DNA of 64,000 nt, taken from NCBI RefSeq assembly GCF_026535915.1, contig NZ_JAFNPF010000001.1:310001-374000 (forward strand), in the 5' to 3' direction. The notes under the pieces are model-generated. The model saw only the letters and a program-made list of their open reading frames with translations, ran no database searches and had not been told where the DNA came from. The position numbers were made by a program, and so were the translations under genes. Positions 17,722 through 26,799 of the stretch are shown piece after piece. This stretch comes from Snodgrassella sp945267035 (GTDB lineage: Bacteria; Pseudomonadota; Gammaproteobacteria; Burkholderiales; Neisseriaceae). Every line of letters begins with the position of its first letter. Position 1 is the first letter of the stretch.

Positions 17722-19113
17722 ATGAGTGACTTACAATCGTCAGTTGACAGCCATAAGCAAAGCGCAGCTGAACAACGTTTAGCCACACCTGAAGGACGAC
17801 GGGAATTTATTAAGGCAACACTTTCCTGCTGGCTTGGTACCACCATGGAATATGTGGATTTTGCCCTGTACGGTCTGGCCGCAGGTCTGGTGTTCGGAGA
17901 TGTGTTTTTTCCAGAAGTAACGCCGACACTTGCCTTATTATCAAGTTTTGCCACTTATTCAGTTGGCTTTGTTGCCCGCCCGATTGGTGCCATCTTTTTT
18001 GGCCGAATGGGCGATCGCAAAGGACGGAAATTTGTACTGGTGACGACCATCGCATTAATGGGGATTTCCACTACCCTAATTGGCTTTATTCCCAGCTATG
18101 CCACCATTGGTCTATGGGCACCATTGATGCTGGTCATATTACGCTTCGTTCAGGGCTTTGGTGCCGGTGCTGAGCTTTCTGGCGCTACTGTCATGCTGGG
18201 GGAATATGCTCCTCCAAAACACCGCGGTCTGATTGCCTCCATTATTGGCATTGGTTCCAACAGTGGTACATTGGTCGCGTCCGCCGTATGGCTGCTAGTC
18301 CTGATGCTGGATCCTGCAGATGTGAATACCTGGGGCTGGCGCATTCCATTTGTCCTCAGTGCCTTAATTGCTGTTGCTGCAACATTAATCCGTCGCCATG
18401 TGCGTGAAACACCGGTGTTTGAACAGGAGCAAAAAGAATCTGAACAAGCACCAACAGATAACGGCTTAGCGACCCCAGCCACCGCCAACCATTCTCACAC
18501 TTCCCTATGGGCGCGCAATAAAGCGTTTTTTGTCATGCTAGGGTTGCGAATTGGTGAAAATGGACCATCTTATTTGGCACAAGGATTTGTCATTGGCTAT
18601 GTAGTCAAAATTCTGCATGTCAATAAAACCGTTGCCACTACAGCGGTATTTGTGGCTTCCTTGCTGGGTTTCTTTGTGATTCCGTTTGCTGGTTGGCTGT
18701 CTGACCGGTTTGGTCGACGCATTGTTTACCGTTGGTTCTGCTTCCTGCTCATGCTGTATGCCGTGCCAGCTTATATGTTTCTGGAAACCCGTGATCCCTT
18801 CATCGTAGCCACGATTATTGTTATCGGTATGTGTTTGGCTTCACTGGGTATCTTCGGTGTACAGGCAGCATATGGCGTAGAGCTTTTCGGTGTACGCAAC
18901 CGCTATTCCAAAATGGCTCTGGCCAAAGAACTCGGTGGTATCCTTTCTGGTGGTACAGCAGCTTTAGTTGCTTCAGCATTATTTGATCATTACAAGTCAT
19001 GGTGGCCTATTGCCATTTACTTCGCAGTCATGGCCGGTATTGGTTTTGTCACTACTTTCTTTGCTCCGGAAACACGCGGACGTGATCTAAATGCAGTTGA
19101 AGATGCTATCTAA
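17722..19113 (+). CDS. MFS metabolite:H+ symporter (MHS/ProP-like)
   Basis: A 463-residue inner-membrane transporter with about 12 hydrophobic segments. Both MFS loop 2-3 type motifs are present, GRMGDRKGRKF in the first half and GWLSDRFGRR in the second. ATMEYVDFALYG-like text at the start (TTMEYVDFALYG) and RFVQGFGAGAE identify the metabolite:H+ symporter subfamily that includes ProP, ShiA and KgtP. The substrate cannot be read from the sequence. The next gene, 74 bases downstream on the same strand, encodes a nucleoside hydrolase, which suggests a nucleoside or related ligand (inference). Confidence 0.88.
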   Translation: MSDLQSSVDSHKQSAAEQRLATPEGRREFIKATLSCWLGTTMEYVDFALYGLAAGLVFGDVFFPEVTPTLALLSSFATYSVGFVARPIGAIFFGRMGDRKGRKFVLVTTIALMGISTTLIGFIPSYATIGLWAPLMLVILRFVQGFGAGAELSGATVMLGEYAPPKHRGLIASIIGIGSNSGTLVASAVWLLVLMLDPADVNTWGWRIPFVLSALIAVAATLIRRHVRETPVFEQEQKESEQAPTDNGLATPATANHSHTSLWARNKAFFVMLGLRIGENGPSYLAQGFVIGYVVKILHVNKTVATTAVFVASLLGFFVIPFAGWLSDRFGRRIVYRWFCFLLMLYAVPAYMFLETRDPFIVATIIVIGMCLASLGIFGVQAAYGVELFGVRNRYSKMALAKELGGILSGGTAALVASALFDHYKSWWPIAIYFAVMAGIGFVTTFFAPETRGRDLNAVEDAI

Positions 19114-19140
19114 AGCGTTCTCAATTGATTGATACATAAA

Positions 19141-19162
19141 ACGGAGTCAGTTTTGACTCCGT
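19141..19162 (+). terminator. Hairpin between the MFS and nucleoside hydrolase genes
   Basis: A perfect 9-bp stem (ACGGAGTCA with TGACTCCGT, loop GTTT) has no T-run after it. It is more likely an mRNA-processing or partial termination structure than a full stop. Confidence 0.5.
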
Positions 19163-19187
19163 TGCAATATACGTATAGGTAAGATTT

Positions 19188-20177
19188 ATGAAGCGCATCG
19201 TGATTGACTGTGATCCTGGTAATGGCATTCCAGGGGCCAATGTTGATGATGGACTGGCTCTGGCCTTAGCTTTAGCCTCTGATTCAATCAAACTGGAACT
19301 GATTACCATCGTTGCGGGTAATACGCCTCGCGATACCGGTTATCGGGTAGCCTGCCAGATGCTAAAAGAACTGAACGTCACTATTCCGGTAGTAAAAGGC
19401 GCGGCGCAGGCATTACTTGAACCGGCTGAACCATGGCGGGAGCAACTGGATAACAATGTGCGCAAACAGGGTTTATTATCTCTTTGGGATAATCTACCTG
19501 CATTACCTGCGGTTGCAGATATCAGCACACCACATGCCGCTCAAGCAATTGGAGAACTCGTGTGCAACAATCCAGGTGAAATAACCGTAGTTGCCATTGG
19601 ACCCTTAACCAACATAGCCCATACCATCCAGCTTTACCCAGATTTTGCCCGCTCCGTGGCCGAAATCGTTATCATGGGTGGAGTATTTCAACTGGATAAT
19701 TATCTTAAAGACACCAACTTTGCCGTTGATCCTGAAGCGGCGAAAATTGTTATCGAAAGCGGTGCCAATATTACCCTTGCGCCATTAGATGTCACCACGC
19801 AGACCATGCTTACCCATCAGGATTTAGATCAATTACAAAACTACAACAATCCGCTGAGTAATTTTATCGTTCGTACCACACGTCCTTGGATGGATTATTC
19901 AATACAGACACGTCATTTGCCTGGATGCTGGATCCATGATGTTCTATGTGTTGCGCAATTGATTGACAGAGAAATAGCCACCACATCTGCTTACATTGTC
20001 GATGTTTCCACCGCTCAAGATTGTACCCGAGCCAGTAGTCGGCGCTGGAAGGAAGGAGCGTTACGTTTGACCGTGGGCATGCAGCCAGTCACACACCAAC
20101 CCATCAATGTCATGGATCAGGTTAATAATCAGCGCCTGTTAAAAGTCATATTCCATGCTTTGGAAAAATATCACTAA
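19188..20177 (+). CDS. Nucleoside hydrolase (IunH/RihB type)
   Basis: These cytosolic enzymes split N-glycosidic bonds of nucleosides to ribose and base with a Ca ion. The 329-residue protein opens MKRIVIDCDPGNGIPGANVDD, with the Asp cluster spaced by an insertion relative to the usual DTDPGIDDA. It also has VVAIGPLTNIA, IVIMGGVF and the active-site-side segment HDVLCVAQLID. The paired MFS gene upstream suggests uptake plus hydrolysis of nucleosides for salvage. Whether purines or pyrimidines are preferred is not visible. Confidence 0.9.
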   Translation: MKRIVIDCDPGNGIPGANVDDGLALALALASDSIKLELITIVAGNTPRDTGYRVACQMLKELNVTIPVVKGAAQALLEPAEPWREQLDNNVRKQGLLSLWDNLPALPAVADISTPHAAQAIGELVCNNPGEITVVAIGPLTNIAHTIQLYPDFARSVAEIVIMGGVFQLDNYLKDTNFAVDPEAAKIVIESGANITLAPLDVTTQTMLTHQDLDQLQNYNNPLSNFIVRTTRPWMDYSIQTRHLPGCWIHDVLCVAQLIDREIATTSAYIVDVSTAQDCTRASSRRWKEGALRLTVGMQPVTHQPINVMDQVNNQRLLKVIFHALEKYH

Positions 20178-20592
20178 CTAAATATAAGCAGTAGCTGATT
20201 AATTTTAAATCTTAAAAGCCTGTATATAGTGGTTTAATCAAAGTCATTGCTAATATTAAGTCTAATAATTTTTTACTTGCCCTGGAAAAAATATAATCTA
20301 ATCGTAAACAAATTGTTGCTGGTATCTCTATACCTAAATTTTTATCAACTTGAAAATAGGGTTCAATTTGAAATAGGCACATTATTAATGCTTAGCCAGC
20401 CATACTCTGTAAATTACTGCTATAGTTATCAGCTAATATATTAAAAAACCAATTATCAGCAGGTGAATAGCTAAAATATATCTTCATCATTTAATTATTA
20501 CGAAATAGCTTGAGAAAACATCAATTTGATTTGCTAAAATCATATTTACATATCTAAAATTAACGATTATTAATTTCAATTTCTTTTAATTT
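20178..20592. other. AT-rich intergenic region
   Basis: Spacer that marks the start of a clearly AT-richer accessory stretch. No gene is seen; a 65-codon plus-strand frame (20247) has no support. Confidence 0.5.
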
Positions 20593-20600
20593 GATATAAT
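20593..20600 (+). promoter_or_regulatory. Extended -10 promoter of the first DUF3829 gene
   Basis: TGATATAAT (TGn plus perfect TATAAT) lies 81 bases upstream of the start, giving a rather long AT-rich leader. Confidence 0.55.
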
Positions 20601-20681
20601 CGGATAAGAAATGTCATTCTAAAAACTAAACTGAATTTACACATTACCTTATTTTGTTTATTTTAATATCGGAGAATTTAT

Positions 20682-21665
20682 ATGCGTTTTAGCAAAAATC
20701 GTTTGATTGGGTTGGCTTTAATTATTTTGAGTAGTTCTTTCATGGCAGCGTGTGGTGATTCCAGCGATCTGAAAACCCAAGGTAAAAATGTTATCAATCA
20801 ATTATCTGGGAAAGATAAAAAGCAAGAAGAAAGCAACAAATACAATAAATATGTTGAATTCTATAATGATGGTTTGAATGACATTTACGAAGAAGTTAAC
20901 ACTTATATTCAAAATATGGGACAAGATCCAAATTTAAATAAAGAAGAAGCATATACGATTGGATCAAGTTATTCTAAATGGGATGAAATCAAAAAACTGC
21001 CGCAAGAGGCACCAGCGATGCAAGAATTTGATGACATTGCTAAAGAATTGATTCCTGTGGCTGAAAATTTAGATCAATTATTGACATCGGCACGAGAATA
21101 TTACAAAGCAAAAGATTACAAAGATGATCAATATGCTAAGGGTCAAGAATTGCACACTAAAATACTGGCCGAAATAAACAAGTTCGAGTCGCTTTATTCT
21201 AAATTTAATCAGGCTTTAGAAAATAGACAAAGAGTTGTACGCGCTGAACAAATGGAACAAGCCAAAAAAGAGGGTGATGAAGTGAGATATAATCTGATTA
21301 ATGTCGCCACTAAGATGGATAAAATCCTGGATGAGCTAAATGCAGAAAAGATTTCTGCTGCTAATGTGCTATCAACAGATTTAACCAAAATCAAACCATT
21401 ATATGAAGAATATAATCAAGCGCAAAAAGCATTGAGAGACGCTGTTAATAATGCCAAAAACAAAGATGAATTGGAAAATGTAGAAAGATATGTTGAAAAA
21501 ACAACCGAATTTAAATTAGAGGTAATTAATTTAATTGATCGGGTTGAAAATAAAAAAACATTAAGAAATTCTGAAGTTCGCTATCCTAGAAATGTCGATG
21601 GAACGCCAGAAAAACTAGCTGACATTCAACAATCAGCAACAAGTAGATATAATCGCATTAATTAA
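20682..21665 (+). CDS. DUF3829 (YiiG-like) lipoprotein, copy 1
   Basis: A 327-residue protein with a signal peptide ending in the lipobox MAAC near residue 23, so probably membrane-anchored and periplasmic. The rest is highly charged and mostly helical, with the DUF3829/YiiG family pattern: KYNKYVEFYNDGLN, ELIPVAENLDQLL, AREYYKAKDYKDDQYAKGQ and KMDKILDEL. No function is established for the family that I can state. A GGAG ribosome site precedes ATG, an extended -10 lies upstream and a hairpin follows. Two paralogues lie within 5 kb on the same strand. Confidence 0.85.
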   Translation: MRFSKNRLIGLALIILSSSFMAACGDSSDLKTQGKNVINQLSGKDKKQEESNKYNKYVEFYNDGLNDIYEEVNTYIQNMGQDPNLNKEEAYTIGSSYSKWDEIKKLPQEAPAMQEFDDIAKELIPVAENLDQLLTSAREYYKAKDYKDDQYAKGQELHTKILAEINKFESLYSKFNQALENRQRVVRAEQMEQAKKEGDEVRYNLINVATKMDKILDELNAEKISAANVLSTDLTKIKPLYEEYNQAQKALRDAVNNAKNKDELENVERYVEKTTEFKLEVINLIDRVENKKTLRNSEVRYPRNVDGTPEKLADIQQSATSRYNRIN

Positions 21666-21689
21666 ATAAAATTTAAATTTTTTATCCTC

Positions 21690-21722
21690 AAGAGGTAGTT
21701 TAGCTGAGCTGAATTACCTCTT
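21690..21722 (+). terminator. Terminator after DUF3829 copy 1
   Basis: An AAGAGGTA stem with TACCTCTT (8 bp, extended through an imperfect inner stem) is followed by an AT-rich tail. The T-run is weak. Confidence 0.55.
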
Positions 21723-21970
21723 ATATTATTTTAATTTTCATATCGTATAGGGAATACCAATAATATAATGCAATATCTGCTGGGCAAGATTAAGTCAAGT
21801 TCCTCTTGAAAGACTTGTTCAGATAATGTGTATGCGCTTGTATGGGACACTTTTGCACGAAAGGATAGGAATAATATCTGATGCACGTCACCGGTTAAGT
21901 TGGCTGTTCATGCAATTATCGAAATAGCGCGGATTCATGATTGATAGAATATTAATGCCAAGGAGAAAAA
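21723..21970. other. Intergenic, no gene seen
   Basis: Spacer before the GyrI-like gene. I looked for an upstream DNA-binding domain that might have belonged to that gene and saw none. Confidence 0.5.
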
Positions 21971-22474
21971 ATGATGATTACAGGAAAACTGTCTATTATT
22001 GGTAATAAAATTTTAACTAAACACCTTGTCGGAAGCTCAATACAGTTGCCAGTCTCTCCAGAATATGATTCATCCAACAATCAGGAAATACTCAATCTGT
22101 GGCAACAATTTATGACCAATAACTATCATAAATTGCTACCTTATTGTATTGATGAGAATATCATTGCGGTGGAAGAACCGATTACTCGTCATCATATTAG
22201 TAAATGGGCTACGATAGAGATAGCACATGATGCTATGTTCATTCCTCAGATAGATGGTTTAAATACAATCACCATCGATGGCGCGTATTTTGGTTTTATT
22301 CATACAGGGACAGCATTACAATTTAACCAAGTTTATCAACAAGCAATAGATTATCTGACCAACAATCATATTCGAATAGATCATCATCGACCAAGATTAG
22401 AAATGATGCATCGTGATTATTTGCCAGATAATCCATTGAGTAAAGAAGAATTTTGGATTCCCATTTTCAGCTAA
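21971..22474 (+). CDS. GyrI-like effector-binding domain protein
   Basis: A 167-residue protein whose second half, YFGFIHTGTALQFNQVY, then RIDHHRPRLEMMHRDY and a closing EEFWIPIFS strand, follows the GyrI-like/AraC effector-binding fold (family ending E-x-x-IPI). Such domains bind small molecules; they occur fused to AraC- or MerR-type DNA-binding domains or stand alone, as in SbmC/GyrI. No helix-turn-helix is present here, and an AGGAG ribosome site directly precedes the ATG, so it looks like a complete standalone protein. The ligand is unknown. Confidence 0.72.
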   Translation: MMITGKLSIIGNKILTKHLVGSSIQLPVSPEYDSSNNQEILNLWQQFMTNNYHKLLPYCIDENIIAVEEPITRHHISKWATIEIAHDAMFIPQIDGLNTITIDGAYFGFIHTGTALQFNQVYQQAIDYLTNNHIRIDHHRPRLEMMHRDYLPDNPLSKEEFWIPIFS

Positions 22475-23150
22475 ATAATCAATAAATTGGATTGCATAAA
22501 TCGTAAAATAACCTAGTTTCAAAAAAATATAAGATGCCTAAAATAGCCATGAAAAAATGGCGCTTATGTTTTCAATATACGAATCTCCGTGTAATTAATT
22601 AGTGTGATTAGATTCGTTCTTATTTAAAAACATGCCAATATCTATTCAGCGAAGCAAACGGAGGCTTTGGCACTAATATTAAGATGATCACTATCCGTTG
22701 CAGTTAAAACACTGATTTTTCAAATATGACGTATTGGAAAAATTTCCCTGTACGCTCAGGGGATGAAATATTAGTTAGAAAGTGAAGATAGCCAATTAAC
22801 TTAGCTAACACGTTAATTTTAAAACTGGTTATAAAAAATACCCGTTTTTTTTAATTTTTTAGAAACTAATTTATCCAGATGCACTACGAGATTTATTGAT
22901 GGTTACTTTTTCTTAAATGATAATATAATAAAAGAGCTATGTATCATTGTAGTGAAAATCGTATCGTGATTGATGAATTTGAATCCCTGCCAAATATCAA
23001 CTTGCAATCGTTAAAATATGCATTTCTAGTTATTTTTACAGGATGAAAAACGGGTCATTGCCTGTGAGGTGATTGAATAAATCTGAGAAGGGAGGTAGCC
23101 AATATTGCTATAACTGACTTCACAGCGTATTGAGTAAAAGGGGAATATAA
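22475..23150. other. AT-rich intergenic region, probably eroded
   Basis: No frame, tRNA or strong signal is visible in these 676 bases. A small dyad (CCCTG-tacgct-CAGGG) lies near 22750. The composition resembles the pseudogene that follows. Confidence 0.45.
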
Positions 23151-23629
23151 ATGAACTTAAACGAAGAGTTGGAATCTCATAAAAAATGGTTAAAAGGAAG
23201 TCCTGATAGTGCTCAAATTGATATCAGTGATTGTGTTATAAAAGATCAGAATTTATGTAACGCTGATATAAACTCTGCTATATATAATCATGTTAAATTT
23301 GAAAACGTTTTATTTGATCAAGTTAATTTGGGGGGGAGCTGATTTTTTAATTGTAGATTTTATAACATTCAATTAAACGAAACTAATATAAGAAAATGTG
23401 AATTTTATGATTGTGAGTTTTATGATTGTAATATGTCTAAATCAGAATTTAATACTTCAAAGTTTCAAAATTCTGGAAAGTTAATCTAAACGGGGCATTT
23501 TTTAATAAGTGTAATATATTTAATGTCATTATGAATCAAATATTTTTAGAATCAATAATGTTTTTAGATACAATATTAAAAAAAATACACATTATTGATT
23601 TAGTTATAGACCAAGAAAGACCAATTTAA
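23151..23629 (+). pseudogene. Pentapeptide-repeat protein, broken by a stop and frame shifts
   Basis: The first frame runs MNLNEELESHKKWLKG to a TGA at 23340-23342. Past it the repeat text continues as FNCRFYNIQ, CEFYDCEFYD and KSEFN, then stops, and resumes in another frame as VNLNGAFFNKCNIFN to 23629. The pentapeptide register is restored if the G7 run just before the TGA is shortened by one, the following T6 run lengthened by one, and one base added near 23485, giving 160 codons. The protein would form a right-handed beta helix of unknown role. A good AGGGG ribosome site precedes the start, so the fragment may still be translated. Confidence 0.8.
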
Positions 23630-23851
23630 TATTCTGTAAATGAAAATATAGTAAAAATAAAAAATATAGATGAATTAGTCAATATCATCATGTAAAAAAT
23701 TATTCAAATCCGGATATAAAGATTAAATCGCATTATCTAAGGCTGAAACAACATCAAAGCCTTCTTATTATTTGAATTTTAGAGCCTAAAATTTATAGCC
23801 TAATAAAAAACACCAATCACACAAATTTTGTAATAAAAATATTAACGTACA

Positions 23852-23860
23852 TGCTATAAT
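23852..23860 (+). promoter_or_regulatory. Extended -10 promoter of the second DUF3829 gene
   Basis: TGCTATAAT lies 55 bases before the start, the same TGnTATAAT form as upstream of copy 1. Confidence 0.55.
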
Positions 23861-23915
23861 ATTTACCCATCTAACTAGAGATTTTTCATCATTTTATCAA
23901 TATTAAAGGTTTATT

Positions 23916-24953
23916 ATGCGGTGTACGAAAAAAGGTTTAGTTAAATTAGGGCTGTATTGTTTGAGTGCATTGTTAATCGTATCTTGTAGTGATAATAAAC
24001 CTAAATCAGAGGTTAAATCGGACAAGGTCATTAAGGCGTCCACTGAAATACCACAAATAGCCGCATCACAAGAAGTATCTGTAAAGCCAAATGATAATGC
24101 AGATAAATTTAATCAGTATATTGATTTTTATAATGAAGGTTTAATCGGACTATCAAATGAGTTAAATAATTATTTCAAAAAAGAAGGCAAAGCCGAAACG
24201 CTCAAAAAGGATGGCGATTACACTTCTGGGGCAAAATACAAAGATTGGGAGCAGATTAAAACGCTGATCAAGGAACCCCCAGCTTTCCAACAACTGGATG
24301 AGGCAGCTGCTGAATTAATACCAGCAGCTGAGCAATTAGATGAATTATTGGCAACTGCTCGAGAATACTATAAAGCAAAAAAATATACCGCTGACAATTA
24401 TGCCCAAGGACAAGAGCTACATACCAAAATCTTAGCAACCAGTCAAAAATATCAACAGGCATATAGTCAATTCGAAGTGGCAATAAAAGCCAAAGAAAGT
24501 GAAACCCGTTCACTTGAAATGGAGCAAGCTAAAAAAGAGGGTAATGAACTTGTTTATAATCGCATTTTGGTTTCGATTTTGATGGATAAAATTTTAACTG
24601 AGCTTGAAACTCAAAAGGTGTCTGCTCGCAATGTAACCACTACAGACCTGACCAAAATCAAACCGCTTTATGAAGATCTCAGCCAAGCGCAAAAGGCGCT
24701 CAGAGAAGCGAGTAAAGTTCGTAAGGCTCCCAAAAATAAGGATTTGATCAACGAACATTATTCGAAAGAATTTGTCGATACAACCGCAAAATTTAAAGCA
24801 TGTGTGGTTGATTTAATAGAGCGAGTAGAAACTCAGAAACCTCTAAATGAAGCTGAATTGCGCGTTATTAATGCTACACCAGCTAAAGGAACCCCTGAGT
24901 TGTTGATTGAGTTAAGAAAAGAAACGATAAAAGAATATAATAACTCTATATAA
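23916..24953 (+). CDS. DUF3829 (YiiG-like) lipoprotein, copy 2
   Basis: A 345-residue paralogue of the protein at 20682. The signal peptide ends in the lipobox IVSC near residue 24. The mature protein repeats the family text: FNQYIDFYNEGLIGL, ELIPAAEQLDELLATAREYYKAKK (shown in part), YAQGQELHTKIL, LEMEQAKKEGNELVYNRI and DLTKIKPLYEDLSQAQKALR. It is helical and charged, with probable coiled-coil stretches. The strongest conservation with copy 1 lies in the central third and the DLTKIKPLYE block. An AAAGG ribosome site and its own promoter and terminator indicate independent expression. Confidence 0.85.
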   Translation: MRCTKKGLVKLGLYCLSALLIVSCSDNKPKSEVKSDKVIKASTEIPQIAASQEVSVKPNDNADKFNQYIDFYNEGLIGLSNELNNYFKKEGKAETLKKDGDYTSGAKYKDWEQIKTLIKEPPAFQQLDEAAAELIPAAEQLDELLATAREYYKAKKYTADNYAQGQELHTKILATSQKYQQAYSQFEVAIKAKESETRSLEMEQAKKEGNELVYNRILVSILMDKILTELETQKVSARNVTTTDLTKIKPLYEDLSQAQKALREASKVRKAPKNKDLINEHYSKEFVDTTAKFKACVVDLIERVETQKPLNEAELRVINATPAKGTPELLIELRKETIKEYNNSI

Positions 24954-24966
24954 TTTCAATCAGCTT

Positions 24967-25004
24967 AAAAAAAGGTAATTTAAATCATTTAAATTACCTT
25001 TTTT
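24967..25004 (+). terminator. Strong terminator after DUF3829 copy 2
   Basis: A perfect stem of at least 13 bp (AAGGTAATTTAAA with its complement, loop TCA) is followed by TTTTTT. The flanking A-run makes it work on either strand. Confidence 0.9.
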
Positions 25005-25823
25005 GATTATTCTATCGCTTAGTCAATATTTGCTACTATGCTCAATAGTCATCAATATAACTATTTAAAAGATTGATCATTGTCTTTTCACTTAATCAGA
25101 CTGAAGGCTTCTTTAACCAATTTATATATTCTGTGCCAGAAAATAGATCAGCATCGATTAAATAATAGTAAACTTTAAATATGTGACGAATTAGTTGATT
25201 AAAAGACAAAATAATACAGCTAGATAGCAGAGCGAATTCTAAATCGCTTTAAGTCTTAAGATTGTTATGGGTCATGGTGAGCATAATCATTGAACTATGA
25301 AAGTTATAAAGCAGTTTTTTCAAAAGTATTGTCGTGTTCAATGAGTTTTAAAGAATACTTTAGCCATTATATTAAATATAATACTTTTTCTATGTTTAGC
25401 CGTGCAAAATAAAAACTATTTTAACCTAATGGAAAAGATACAGTTAAGAATGAAATTAATTCAACCTTAATCTACCATAATCATATTTGTTTGTTTTATA
25501 TCTACTTCTTGATTATAGTAATATGAAACTTTCTTAAATATTTCATTACTCGTTTTATTTTATTAGCTGTTGAAGCTTAATAAATTCTTTTATTATATTG
25601 GATCTGGATTAAAGGTTTATTGAGTCCACAGTTTTTATTTTGTTGCTTTTGTTAATATGATAATATTATTCTATGCGATTGAACCAATTTGTCTGATGAG
25701 TTTAAGAGAAAAGAATGCCTGTTAATAAGCACTTAAATAATGTTGAGATTGTAATAAGGCAAATGTTTTTATAAATATTAGAATATTTCATGTAGTAATT
25801 GCTCAAATAAATAAGGATCTGCT
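25005..25823. other. Long AT-rich intergenic region
   Basis: About 800 bases with no supported gene between DUF3829 copies 2 and 3. TGATAAT-like boxes near 25656 are too far from the next start to call. Confidence 0.5.
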
Positions 25824-26366
25824 ATGGTTGTTAACAAAGATTGTTTTGTTCGATTAGGTATTATCATTTTAAGCTTAACGATAATAACTTCCTGTTCTGA
25901 AAAGCCATCGAATATAGCATCTTCAGAAATTGAAGTATCATCAAAAATAACCGAAAAGAGTATGGTTGATAAATACAATCGATACGTTGATTTTGATAAA
26001 AAGGGCATAAAATATCTTCTTGAAAAATTGAATCTTTATTTTGAGATTATGGGACAAAATTCCGATCTTATACGAGGAAGAAAGTATAATTATGGTGTTA
26101 AATATCGATATTGGGATGAAATAAAAGCAGTCCCTAATGAACAACCAGCTATTAATGAATTAGATGCGGCGACGAAAGAATTAATACCTGTAGCAGAACA
26201 ATTGGATGAATTGTTGTATTTAGCTAAGGAATATTATAAAGCTGAAACATTCTTAAAAGATGACTATGCAAAAGGTCAGGAACTTCATTCTAAAATTCTG
26301 GCTACAGCAAAAAAATTTAATTCTTCCAAAGAAAAATTTGCGTTGGCACTTTCACAATATCGTTAA
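25824..26366 (+). CDS. DUF3829 (YiiG-like) lipoprotein, copy 3, C-terminally short
   Basis: A third paralogue of only 180 residues. The lipobox IITSC, then VDKYNRYVDFDKKGI, KYRYWDEIKAVPNE, ELIPVAEQLDELLYLAKEYY and YAKGQELHSKILA align with the first halves of copies 1 and 2. It ends SKEKFALALSQYR, just before the EQAKKEG block of its relatives, and the following 400 bases contain no remnant of the missing half that I can see. A gene shortened by deletion is likely. It retains an AAGGA ribosome site, so expression is possible. Confidence 0.75.
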   Translation: MVVNKDCFVRLGIIILSLTIITSCSEKPSNIASSEIEVSSKITEKSMVDKYNRYVDFDKKGIKYLLEKLNLYFEIMGQNSDLIRGRKYNYGVKYRYWDEIKAVPNEQPAINELDAATKELIPVAEQLDELLYLAKEYYKAETFLKDDYAKGQELHSKILATAKKFNSSKEKFALALSQYR

Positions 26367-26799
26367 ATAAATTTCATGAGTTAATTTCTGACTTAAGTGT
26401 ACATACCAGTAACTTGAGTTATAAGGTGTTTTTTATTGCTTACTAGAATCGTATCCTAAATTTACCCGCATCAAGAGAATTGTTTGACCTTCATTTTATG
26501 ATCTAGATGTTGAATTCATCAAATTTATCATTTGCCCACTTAAGTTACTAAATAGATTAATAACCTTAATATGATTAAAAACTCGGCTTAGATTATGGGT
26601 ATGACCAAATTGAAGAACGGATATTGACTATTAAAAATTACATCTTGGAATTATATGCTTATGTAAAGAGTGATGTAGTTATAACCCATTAAGAGGTGCT
26701 TCTCATTAAGTATTTTCTATACTTTAATGCATTTTTTTAAAAATTGGGCATTTTAAACAATTTATTTTATGATTTTTTTGAGTAATTCCAAGGTGCAAT
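26367..26799. other. AT-rich intergenic region between convergent genes
   Basis: No gene seen. I looked for the lost C-terminal half of DUF3829 copy 3 in all plus-strand frames here and did not find it. Confidence 0.5.

Noticed and set aside
23340..23342. Selenocysteine TGA in the pentapeptide gene
   Set aside because: The neighbouring G7 and T6 runs explain the TGA by paired indels, no SECIS-like hairpin is evident, and the gene has another shift downstream.
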